64,000 bases of DNA from Streptomyces sp. NBC_01210. Its GTDB lineage: Bacteria; Actinomycetota; Actinomycetes; Streptomycetales; Streptomycetaceae. The position numbers and the translations under genes are program-made. This document shows positions 8,946 through 15,839 of this stretch, piece by piece. The DNA lies in assembly GCF_036010325.1 (NCBI RefSeq), contig NZ_CP108549.1, positions 3,782,001-3,846,000 of the forward strand, in the 5' to 3' direction. Under the pieces are notes generated by a model that ran no database searches, had not been told where the DNA came from, and saw nothing but the letters and a program-made list of their open reading frames with translations. Each line of letters starts with the position of its first letter. Positions within the stretch are counted from its first letter, which is position 1.

Positions 8946-10236
8946 GTGTTCGTCCTGGACAAGCACGGCACCCCGCTCCAGCCCACCACCCCGGCCAGGG
9001 CCCGCAGGCTCCTGGCATCCGGCCGGGCAGTCGTGGCCCGGCACACACCGTTCGTGATCCGCCTGAAGGACCGCACCGCCACCCACTCGGAGGTCGACGG
9101 TGTCGAGATCGGTATCGACCCCGGCAGCAAGCACACCGGCATCGCCGTCTTCACCACCGTCACCGGGGAGCGCCGGGGCCGGTACAGCATCCAGCTCGAC
9201 CACCGAGGCGCCACGATCCGCAAAAAGCTGGAGCAGCGCGCCGCCTGCCGGCGGGCCCGCCGCAGCCGGAACCTGCGCTACCGCGCCCCCCGTTTCCTCA
9301 ACCGCACCCGCCCGAAGAAATGGCTACCGCCGAGCCTGCGCCACCGCGTTAACACCACCACCTCATGGATGGACCGTCTCGCCCGCTGGGCACCCGTCAA
9401 GGCCGTGCACGTCGAGCGGGTCGCGTTCGACACCCACGCCATCAGCGCCGGGAAGCCGCTCGAGGGCGCCGAGTACCAGCACGGCACCCTGCACGGCAAG
9501 GAGATCCGCGAGTACCTCCTCGCGAAGTTCGGCCGCGCCTGCATCTACTGCGGCGCGACGGGTGTGCCGCTGAACACCGACCACGTCCACCCCCGCAGCC
9601 GGGGCGGATCCGACCGGGTCTCGAACCTGGTCCTGGCGTGCATCCCCTGCAACCAGGCCAAGGGCAGTCGGCCCGTCGAGGAGTTCACACCCAAGCGCGC
9701 TGCCGAGATTCTGAAACGAGCGAAGGCCCCGCTGAGGGATGCCGCCGCTGTCAACGCCACCCGGTGGGCCTTGTGGCGGGCCCTGGACACGCGGTTCCCC
9801 ACCCACACCGCCTCCGGCGGCCGCACCAAGTGGAACCGCACCCGCACCGGCCTGCCCAAGACCCACACCCTCGATGCCCTGGCCGTCGGCACCCTCGACA
9901 CCGTCACCGCCGTGCCCCGCACCGTGCTGGTCGTCGGATCCACCGGGCGCGGCCAGTACGCCCGCACCCGCACCGACAAGCACGGCTTCCCCCGCCTGCG
10001 CCTGCCACGGCAGAAGCAATTCTTCGGCTTCGCCACCGGCGACCCTCGTCCGCGCCGTCGTCCCGTCGGGGAAGAACGCGGGCACCCACACCGGCCGGGT
10101 CGCGGTCCGCTCCTCCGGGAACTTCGCCGTCCGTACCGCGAGCGGCCTCTACACGGCCCGGCACAAGCGCTTCCGTCTACTCCAGCGGGCCGACGGATAC
10201 GCCTACGCCCGCCAACCCGAAGAAGCAACGCCTTGA
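8712..10236 (+). pseudogene. iscB: IscB RNA-guided nuclease gene, frameshifted near the 3' end
   Basis: All IscB core parts are present, numbered from the TTG at 8712: PLMP-type segment (about 79-118, VFVLDKHGTPLQP), RuvC-I with GIDPGSKHTG (D136), Arg-rich bridge helix (about 170-200), RuvC-II with VHVERVAFD (E235), an HNH domain with two CxxC pairs (from C277) and TDHVHPRS (D290/H291), and RuvC-III THTLDALAVG (D388). After FGFATGD (codon at 10041-10043) the family's LVRAVVPSGKNAGTHTGRV continuation is found only in the +1 frame, because CCC at 10043-10045 has one extra C. The true tail (63 residues, target-interaction region) ends at 10236. The unshifted frame instead runs to 10361 with unrelated sequence. 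Catalytic residues are intact; the C-terminus is not. Confidence 0.85.
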
Positions 10237-10310
10237 CCCAAAGCCGAGGTTCATACGACGGCGGTCCGCCTGACGGCGAATCACCTACCCGCTGTCCTGT
10301 TCCGCAAGAG

Positions 10311-10352
10311 CTTCGTTTCCTCCCCGGCCTGACAGCCGGGGTATCCACGAAG
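10311..10352 (+). other. Right-end hairpin of the IscB element
   Basis: Outer arms CTTCGT (10311-10316) and ACGAAG (10347-10352) enclose an inner perfect stem CCCCGGC/GCCGGGG (10322-10328/10335-10341) with loop CTGACA. Subterminal hairpins of this kind mark IS200/IS605-family ends and are recognised by their HUH transposases. Confidence 0.65.
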
Positions 10353-10353
10353 G

Positions 10354-10361
10354 ACACCTGA
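10354..10361. repeat. Right copy of 8-bp flanking direct repeat
   Basis: ACACCTGA, identical to 8602-8609, immediately following the right-end hairpin of the IscB element. Confidence 0.7.
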
Positions 10362-10414
10362 TGACCGGCACACCATCGCGAACACCCAGCAGACGGAAAG
10401 GAAGTGCGCATCTC

Positions 10415-10789
10415 ATGGCCACTACCGAAAGCGCCCTCAAGGAAGCCATCACTGTCATCGAGGGCGCCATCGGCGCCGCACTCGTCGACTACAGCAGCGG
10501 AATGGCCCTCGGCACTGTCGGCGGCGGAAAGGACCTGGACCTGTCGGTCGCCGCGGCGGGCAACACCGATGTGGTGCGCGCCAAGGTGCGCACCATGGAG
10601 CAGCTCGGGCTCAAGGACAGCATCGAGGACATCCTGATCACGCTCGGCTCCCAGTACCACCTGATCCGGCTGATGAAGGGCCGCGGGGCCAACGGTCTGT
10701 TCCTCTATCTGGCGCTCGACAAGGACCGGGCGAACCTCGCCATGGCCAGGCACCAGTTGAAGAAGATCGAGGCCGAGCTGGAGGTCTGA
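10415..10789 (+). CDS. Roadblock/LC7-like protein, third copy
   Basis: A 124-residue protein ([17 protein letters not shown] start) with a clear Roadblock fold pattern: [16 protein letters not shown], a helix, [17 protein letters not shown], and [21 protein letters not shown]. The ATG at 10415 follows GGAAAGGA; an in-frame ATG at 10361 would add 18 poorly conserved residues. It was probably co-transcribed with the Roadblock gene ending at 8609 before the IscB element inserted between them. Last gene of the unit; a strong terminator follows. Confidence 0.75.
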   Translation: MATTESALKEAITVIEGAIGAALVDYSSGMALGTVGGGKDLDLSVAAAGNTDVVRAKVRTMEQLGLKDSIEDILITLGSQYHLIRLMKGRGANGLFLYLALDKDRANLAMARHQLKKIEAELEV

Positions 10790-10806
10790 CCGCCTCCGGT
10801 GTCCTC

Positions 10807-10846
10807 AGTCGCCGGCGGGGCTCCGCACGGAACCCCGCCGGCGACT
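10807..10846. terminator. Bidirectional terminator
   Basis: Perfect 14-bp arms (AGTCGCCGGCGGGG at 10807-10820 and its complement at 10833-10846) lie between the converging Roadblock and RpiR genes. Confidence 0.75.
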
Positions 10847-10873
10847 GGGATCGGGGTCCGCGGCGGAGCCCCG

Positions 10874-11710
10874 CTACTCCACGAACAGTCCCCGCGCCGC
10901 CGCTCTCGTGTCGAACTCCTCCAGGCGCGCCTGCGCGTCCGGCAGGTCGTCGCACATCGCCTCCAGCAGTACCCGGCCCAGCAGCATCGGCGCGCACGCC
11001 GTGTCGAAGGCCAGGCCCGTGCCGACCGCCGCCGGGATCAGCAGGTCGCTGTGGCGCGCCACCGGTGCGAACGCCGAGTCCGCGACCGTCACCACCTTCA
11101 GGCCCGCCGAGCGCGCGTACGCCAGCGCCTCCACGACCTCCTTGGGGTGGCGCGGCAGCGCGAAGCAGAGCAGCGCGCTCGCGCCCGCCCGTCGGGCCGT
11201 GTCGATGCGGTCGGCGAGCAGCGTGCCGCCCTCGTCGAGCAGGCGCACGTCCGGATGCACCTTGGCCGCGAAGTACGCGAAGCCGCGCGCCTGCGAGGAC
11301 GCGGCGCGCAGACCGAGCACCGGGAGCGGGCGGGACGCGGCGAGCAGCCGGCCCGCGCGCTCGACCGGGGCCGGGTCGGCGAGCAGTTCGGCCAGATGGC
11401 GCAGGTTCTCGATCTCGGCCTGCACCGCCTGCTGGTACTCGTTGTACGTGTCCTTCCCGGCCTCGCTCTCCTCGGGCGCGACCTCCCGCAGATACTTGCG
11501 CAGCGCCGGATAGCCGTCGAAGCCCAGCGCGACGGCGAAGCGGGTGACGGACGGCTGGCTGACCCCCGCCAGTTCGGCGAGTTCCACGCTGGACAGGAAC
11601 GGCGCATCGGCGGCCCGGCGCACCATGCTGTGTGCGATACGCCGCTGGGTGGGGGTGAGCCGGTGCCCCTCGAAGAGCTGCTGCAGCCGTGCGGCAGGGC
11701 TGTCGCTCAT
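10874..11710 (-). CDS. MurR/RpiR-family transcriptional regulator
   Basis: A 278-residue regulator: N-terminal helix-turn-helix (about residues 15-75; SSVELAELAGVSQPSVTRFA is the recognition region) joined to a SIS sugar-phosphate-binding-type domain (about 110-255; LLCFALPRHPKEVVEALAYA). SIS domains in this family sense phosphosugars or other small metabolites. Its start overlaps the stop of the upstream ammonia-lyase homologue by ATGA, so the two are co-expressed and the regulator probably controls this pair. Effector unknown. Confidence 0.88.
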   Translation of the reverse strand: MSDSPAARLQQLFEGHRLTPTQRRIAHSMVRRAADAPFLSSVELAELAGVSQPSVTRFAVALGFDGYPALRKYLREVAPEESEAGKDTYNEYQQAVQAEIENLRHLAELLADPAPVERAGRLLAASRPLPVLGLRAASSQARGFAYFAAKVHPDVRLLDEGGTLLADRIDTARRAGASALLCFALPRHPKEVVEALAYARSAGLKVVTVADSAFAPVARHSDLLIPAAVGTGLAFDTACAPMLLGRVLLEAMCDDLPDAQARLEEFDTRAAARGLFVE

Positions 11711-13221
11711 GCCATCCCCCTCATCAGGTCGGTCGTCTCCGTCATCAGATCCGTGAACCGGTCGAGCAGCGCCGCCGCCCCCGTCACATCATCGGTCAGC
11801 GGCCGGTCGGCGAGCTCGTCGTTCAGTACGGTCTCGGCCAGCTCGAAGGCCCTGCCCACCGGGAGCTCCGGATCCGGCCGCAACCCGCGCTGGCGCAACG
11901 CCCGTACCGCGGCGACGAGTTCGCAGCCGACGACGAGCCGGTACGCGCCGCCCGCCCGCAGTGTCTGGCGCGCCGCGAGCGAGGCGAAGCCGGCCTGCTC
12001 CTCGACGCCTCGGGACAGTACCGCGTGGCCGAGCGAGGCGGGGGCGGAAAAGGCCCGCAGATCACCGAGGGCCGCGCCGGCCGCGTACTCGAGGATCATC
12101 ACGCCGGAGCTCGCCGCCTCCGCGTCCGCGAGGAAGGGCCGCAGCCGGGTGAAGGCGGGCTCGTTCAGGGCGGAGAGCCGGGAGGTGGACAGCCGCGCGG
12201 TCTGGATTATTGCGAGCCTGAAGTGGTCCAGGTCCAGGGCCAGTTGGGCCATGTAGAAGCCGCCGTGGTGGTACGCCGCCATGTCGGACGCACGGATCAG
12301 CGGGTTCTCGGCGGCCGCGTTGATCTCGACGGCGAGGGTCCGCTCCAGCGCGTCCGCAGCGTCCTGGGCGGGCCCGTGGATCTGCGGCAGACAGCGGAAT
12401 CCGTACGGATCCTGGATCCGGCCGAGCGGCGGTGTGGGCCGCTCGGGCGCACCGAGCAGCCGCCGCATCCTGGTGGCGACGGCGTACGTGCCGGGATGCG
12501 GGCGGGCCGCGTGCACGGGTTCGGCGTACGCCTCGTAGGAGCCGTCGACCGCGAGCAGCGAGAGCGCGGCGACCAGCTCGGTGGCCGAGACGAGGGCGCG
12601 CAGCTCGTCCAGGGCGAGCGCGGCCTGCCCGAGAGTGAGGGCGTTGGAGCTGATCAGGGCCAGGGCGTCGTTGTTGTCGAGGGCCTGCGCCTCGGGCGGC
12701 GGGCCGCCCTCCCAAGGGTGCTCACCGGCCAGCGCGAGGCCCAGCTGCGCCAGGGCCGCGATATCGCCGGTGCCGACCGAGCCGAACTCGTTGACGACGG
12801 GATACGCACCGCTCTCCAGCGCCTCGCAGAGCGCGGTGACGACGCCGGGCCGCAGCCCGGCACCGCCCGCGAGCAGCTGGTTGGCCCGTACGGCGAGCAT
12901 GGCCCGGACCTGTCGGGCCGGCAGCGGATCGCCGATCGCGCCGGCGTGCGAGCGCAGCAGCCGCAGCCCGTGGTCGGCGGCGGCCTCGGTCGGTACATCC
13001 TCGTTCCGGTTGGCACCGACGCCGGTGGAGCGCCCGTACACCCGGCCCGAGGCGGCGAGCTCCCGCGCGGCGTCCCAGGAGATCTCGACGCGCTTGACCG
13101 CTTCGGATCCGGGTACGGGACGGGCCGCGCCATCGGCCAGTCGGACGATGTCCGCGACCGGGAGGCTCTGTCCGTCGAGGACCACGATGCCGGTGGGCGA
13201 GTCCACCATGCGGGACGACAT
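11707..13221 (-). CDS. Aromatic amino acid/histidine ammonia-lyase homologue with altered MIO triad
   Basis: A 504-residue member of the HAL/PAL family: GRSTGVGANRNED near residues 65-75, the LRSHAGAIGDPLP segment, and family features to the C-terminus. The position of the Ala-Ser-Gly triad that self-cyclises to the MIO cofactor (normally GSVGASGDL) reads GSVGTGDIAALA here, one residue shorter and without the serine. It may lack classic lyase chemistry or form a variant cofactor. I prefer the ATG at 13219-13221 after AGGGAGGGGG; a TTG at 13228-13230 is too close to that site. It is coupled to the RpiR gene and is not in the hut operon. Confidence 0.85.
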   Translation of the reverse strand: MSSRMVDSPTGIVVLDGQSLPVADIVRLADGAARPVPGSEAVKRVEISWDAARELAASGRVYGRSTGVGANRNEDVPTEAAADHGLRLLRSHAGAIGDPLPARQVRAMLAVRANQLLAGGAGLRPGVVTALCEALESGAYPVVNEFGSVGTGDIAALAQLGLALAGEHPWEGGPPPEAQALDNNDALALISSNALTLGQAALALDELRALVSATELVAALSLLAVDGSYEAYAEPVHAARPHPGTYAVATRMRRLLGAPERPTPPLGRIQDPYGFRCLPQIHGPAQDAADALERTLAVEINAAAENPLIRASDMAAYHHGGFYMAQLALDLDHFRLAIIQTARLSTSRLSALNEPAFTRLRPFLADAEAASSGVMILEYAAGAALGDLRAFSAPASLGHAVLSRGVEEQAGFASLAARQTLRAGGAYRLVVGCELVAAVRALRQRGLRPDPELPVGRAFELAETVLNDELADRPLTDDVTGAAALLDRFTDLMTETTDLMRGMA

Positions 13222-13296
13222 CACGCGCAACCCCCTCCCTTTCGGACGGCTTGTCTTGCTCCCCGAGCATCCGTAACCAGTGATTACCCCGGGGCA

Positions 13297-13341
13297 TTGA
13301 CATTTTATTCAGACACCGAGAACTCTGCATGACGATATGCA
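13297..13341 (+). promoter_or_regulatory. Possible promoter and palindromic operator
   Basis: A consensus -35 box TTGACA (13297-13302) precedes the inverted repeat TGCAT-GACGAT-ATGCA (13326-13341). The palindrome resembles ARG-box-type operators only loosely. The site would have driven the decayed ATPase gene at 13362; it may instead control the divergent lyase gene. Confidence 0.35.
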
Positions 13342-13361
13342 GGCCGGGCAAGGGACGACTG

Positions 13362-13620
13362 ATGATCAAATTCGAAGCAGTGCTGCGTCTCTCCGGGGGA
13401 CACCCCCGGACCCCCGGAGCGCTTCCCAACGGCACCACGGCAGCCCACGACCTCACCTGGAGATGGACCAGGGCGGTATCACCGTCCTGGTCGGTCCCTC
13501 CGGATGCGGTAGGACGACCGCGCTCCACATGATCAACCGGCAGGGTCGCCCCATCTCGGGCGGATCCACGCCGAACAGATGGACATCCGGGAGGCCAAAG
13601 CAGCGTGGCTGAGTTGGCGC
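13362..13620 (+). pseudogene. Remnant of a betaine/proline-type ABC ATPase gene
   Basis: Pieces of an OpuCA/ProV-type ATPase N-terminus are spread over three frames: MIKFEAV and NGTTAAHDLT (frame of 13362), then GGITVLVGPSGCGRTTALHM (a Walker A with Lys changed to Arg) one frame on, then MDIREAKAA in the third. The rest of the gene (Q-loop, signature, Walker B) is absent. Frameshifts and truncation make it a dead fragment. Confidence 0.7.
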
Positions 13621-13677
13621 TGGCCCGGCTCGGCGCCGTACTGACGACGGAGCAGCCGTGTAGGACGCCTGCACCGG

Positions 13678-13775
13678 CTGCCCCCACCCGGGGGGCGGGA
13701 GCAACTCCCGACCGGGTGGGGGCAGGACCGCCCCCCAGGTACCCCCAAGGGAAAACAGTGGGGCTAACCCCACTG
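13678..13775. repeat. Two strong stem-loops upstream of the 13810 gene
   Basis: First: 14-bp perfect arms (CTGCCCCCACCCGG at 13678-13691; complement at 13712-13725) with a smaller inner GC stem. Second: CAGTGGGG-CTAA-CCCCACTG at 13756-13775, a perfect 8-bp-arm palindrome 35 bp before the start at 13810. The first may be a terminator; the second is placed like an operator or 5'-leader stem. Confidence 0.55.
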
Positions 13776-13809
13776 ACGCGACGGCCGGTCGCACGTAGCG
13801 TGAACGACT

Positions 13810-14229
13810 ATGGAAGCCCGCGACCCTGAGCTCAAAAAGGAGCTCGACGCCACCCTGCACGCCCGCCGCGAGCTGGGGGAGGAGTACGAGTCCGCACTCG
13901 TCGAATCGTTCCTGGAGAAGGTCGAGCAGCGGCTCGACGGCACGGTGGACCGCCGTGTCCGCCGCCAGCTTGCCGAGCAGCAGATGGTGGTCGCCCGTGG
14001 CGCCCGCCCGCCGCACTCCTCGGAGTCGAATTTCGGGGAGCGCTTCGGCTTCGGCATCGTCTCGATGATCCTGGCCATCCCGCTGTCGGCGATCGGCGTG
14101 GTGAACGCCAACCTCGAGGGCCTGGTGGTGACCTGGCTCGGCATCGTCGGCGTGAACGCGGTCCACGCGGCCAGGGGTTGGCCGTGGTTCCGCCGGCAGC
14201 AGCGCGAGAAGTCCGACTGGGAGGACTAA
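13810..14229 (+). CDS. Small membrane protein of unknown function
   Basis: A 139-residue protein. The first 80 residues are charged and helical (ELKKELDATLHARRELGEEY, then a VEQRLDGTVDRRVRRQL stretch), probably coiled-coil. Two hydrophobic segments follow (about 85-100, GIVSMILAIPLSAIGVV; about 107-122, LVVTWLGIVGVNAVHAA), then a basic tail. This suggests a peripheral cytoplasmic domain anchored by a hairpin of two membrane helices. It ends tail-to-tail with the CdiI-like gene, overlapping it by 4 bp. I do not recognise a named family. Confidence 0.7.
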   Translation: MEARDPELKKELDATLHARRELGEEYESALVESFLEKVEQRLDGTVDRRVRRQLAEQQMVVARGARPPHSSESNFGERFGFGIVSMILAIPLSAIGVVNANLEGLVVTWLGIVGVNAVHAARGWPWFRRQQREKSDWED

Positions 14230-14921
14230 TTAGGCCGCCGATCCGGTCCGCCGTAGTCGGGCCGGAAGGCGCTCAGCCGGTCCGCGACGTGTGTCAGCCA
14301 GTCGGACGTCGCATGCGGTTCCGGCGGCTCCACCTCCATACCCAGTTCCGCCGCACCGACGACGTAGTCGGGTTCGTCCAGAGCGAGAGCGACCAGCTCG
14401 CGCAGCTCACCGACAAGCCGGGCCACAAGCGTACGGTCCGTCGTGGCGGCGTAGTCGTCGATCGCCGCGTCGTGGTCGGCGAACTCGTCCGGCATGTCCT
14501 GCGAGAACCATCCACCGAGGAACTGCGTCAGTTCGGGGAAGCGGGCGTGCCATTCCCAGTGGGTGTCGGGGACCGGCGACGGCGGCGGAACTTCGCCCTC
14601 CTCGATGCTGCGCCGGGTGTGGCCAGCGAGGGCGAGCAGCCACTCCCTGACCTCGGCATCGGGCACCCCGGTGTCCGGCAGCGGGTGGAACTCACCCAGC
14701 CGAAGTCGCAGTCGACCGGGGGGATGCTCGGCGTACTCGCGGAGCTGCTGCTCCGCCACCGCCAGGGCCCATGGGCGGCTGTGCCAGGTGTGTCGGAGAT
14801 AGGCGGTGAGCGCCGAGCTGGGCCGCTCCGGCGTGTCGTCGGCAAGCTGGCCGACGTACGCACTGAAGACGTGGTCCAGCTCGCCGTAACGGCGGTCGAA
14901 CTCCAGGGGCTTCAAGGACAT
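14226..14921 (-). CDS. Contact-dependent inhibition immunity protein, CdiI_2-like
   Basis: A 231-residue protein. The segment FPELTQFLGGWFSQDM, followed by FADHDAAIDDYA (about residues 128-158), matches the pattern of CdiI_2-type immunity proteins seen beside CDI and RNase-type toxin tips. The N-terminal 110 residues are helical and acidic and may be a second immunity-type module. It lies 12 bp after an orphan RNase A-like toxin tip (14934-15233), the usual toxin-then-immunity order, so it probably binds that tip or its full-length source. Cytoplasmic, no signal peptide. Confidence 0.7.
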   Translation of the reverse strand: MSLKPLEFDRRYGELDHVFSAYVGQLADDTPERPSSALTAYLRHTWHSRPWALAVAEQQLREYAEHPPGRLRLRLGEFHPLPDTGVPDAEVREWLLALAGHTRRSIEEGEVPPPSPVPDTHWEWHARFPELTQFLGGWFSQDMPDEFADHDAAIDDYAATTDRTLVARLVGELRELVALALDEPDYVVGAAELGMEVEPPEPHATSDWLTHVADRLSAFRPDYGGPDRRPN

Positions 14922-14933
14922 GGGCGCGCGCCT

Positions 14934-15233
14934 CTACACGTAGATGGGGAAGGTGGAGTGCACGACGAAGCCCTGCGGCCCGGCCGGCTCTCGCCGGAGC
15001 ACCACCCGAGCGGCCCGCACGTCCACCGGCCCACGGCCGGCGAAGACCATGGCCTGGAGCAGCACACGGCCAACCGGATCCGTGCGGGACGGCCAGGCCG
15101 CCTCGATGGTGAGGCGCGGGCGGGTGCCCTGGGCGAGCCAGCGATGAATGGCCTGTTCGTTACGGTTGACGACCTCCTGGGTGGCCCATTGAGCTGCTTC
15201 CCGGTCGGGGTAGGTGGCGGAGCGGGTGAGCAC
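14934..15233 (-). CDS. Orphan RNase A-like toxin tip, N-terminally incomplete
   Basis: The 99 residues match the second part of the bacterial RNase A-like toxin domain: YPDREAAQWATQEVVNRNE, AIHRWLAQG, PVGRVL, VRAARVVLRREPAGPQGF, ending VVHSTFPIYV. The early GGHTL...HVGKT element with the first catalytic His, present in the toxin encoded at 15840-17540, is missing. A GTG start follows AAGGGGA 23 bp after the gene upstream, so it can be translated, but it is probably inactive unless joined to a full toxin by recombination. It is followed by its likely immunity gene. Confidence 0.65.
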   Translation of the reverse strand: MLTRSATYPDREAAQWATQEVVNRNEQAIHRWLAQGTRPRLTIEAAWPSRTDPVGRVLLQAMVFAGRGPVDVRAARVVLRREPAGPQGFVVHSTFPIYV

Positions 15234-15255
15234 GGGTTCCCCTTCAGGCGGTGGT

Positions 15256-15828
15256 TCAGATGGGCATGAATGCCCAGATCAGGGCGACTTCGGCGTCGTT
15301 CACGGCGATCAGGCCGGCATCCCAGCCGTATCGGCTGAACGGATTCATTCCTGTGACGGGTTGTTCGTAGAAGTCCGGCTCCTTCCCCGTCCAGCCGATG
15401 TTGGAGTAGAAGCGGGTGCCTTCGGCGAAGCGTGCCATGATCACTTCCGCCCGGCGTTCCATCTCTGACCGACGCTCCTCCCACCGGTACGTCTTCCGGA
15501 CGTCCCAGCCGACGATTCCGAGCAGGACTAGCAGTGAGGGGACCGAAACCCGCGGAAGCTCCTTCACGGGTGAACGGTGATGTTCCGTTTCCTCCCGTGT
15601 CGAGGGGGGCGCCAGCCAGGGGAACAGCGGATCTTCCAGGCGCTCCGGTTCCTCCTCGTCCGGATCGATCGACCGCCAGCCGCGCGCGTCCTGCGCCTCG
15701 CCACGAATGATCGCGGTGACGTCGAGCCACCACTCGGCATGCTCGCGCGGTGCGACCCGGACGAAGGTGTAGCTGTCATCGTAAAGTTCGAGCGCATCGG
15801 CCCATTCCTCAGCGCTGAGGTCTTCCAT
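15256..15828 (-). CDS. Probable immunity protein for the adjacent RNase A-like toxin
   Basis: A 190-residue acidic protein (MEDLSAEEWADALELYDD start) with one hydrophobic segment near residues 92-106 (VSVPSLLVLLGIVGWDV). No family is recognised. It starts 12 bp after the stop of the RNase A-like toxin gene in the same operon, exactly where polymorphic toxin loci place the cognate immunity gene, which is the basis for the call. The single hydrophobic stretch could be a membrane anchor or a buried helix. Confidence 0.5.
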   Translation of the reverse strand: MEDLSAEEWADALELYDDSYTFVRVAPREHAEWWLDVTAIIRGEAQDARGWRSIDPDEEEPERLEDPLFPWLAPPSTREETEHHRSPVKELPRVSVPSLLVLLGIVGWDVRKTYRWEERRSEMERRAEVIMARFAEGTRFYSNIGWTGKEPDFYEQPVTGMNPFSRYGWDAGLIAVNDAEVALIWAFMPI

Positions 15829-15839
15829 GGTCCACTCCT

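Larger units (their letters stand above)
8610..10353 (+). mobile_element. IS200/IS605-type element carrying iscB, without a transposase gene
   Basis: The element starts with a run of hairpins directly after the left 8-bp repeat and ends with a two-tier hairpin directly before the right copy. It encodes only an IscB nuclease; no TnpA (HUH) transposase gene is present, so movement would need help in trans. Removing 8610-10361, or either repeat copy plus the interior, restores a compact Roadblock operon with the junction ACACCTGATGACC. Borders are inferred from the hairpins and repeat; IS605-type elements leave no target duplication, so one repeat copy is probably part of the element end, as in ISDra2. 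Confidence 0.65.

Noticed and set aside
10045..10361. The unshifted IscB C-terminus as genuine protein
   Set aside because: It is Arg/Pro-rich shadow-like sequence, runs through the right-end hairpin, and the family's conserved tail is found in the +1 frame instead.
6873..10789. A complete conservon (kinase, Roadblock, DUF742, GTPase)
   Set aside because: Only Roadblock-like and DUF4388-like genes are present; no histidine kinase, DUF742 or small GTPase gene is seen.
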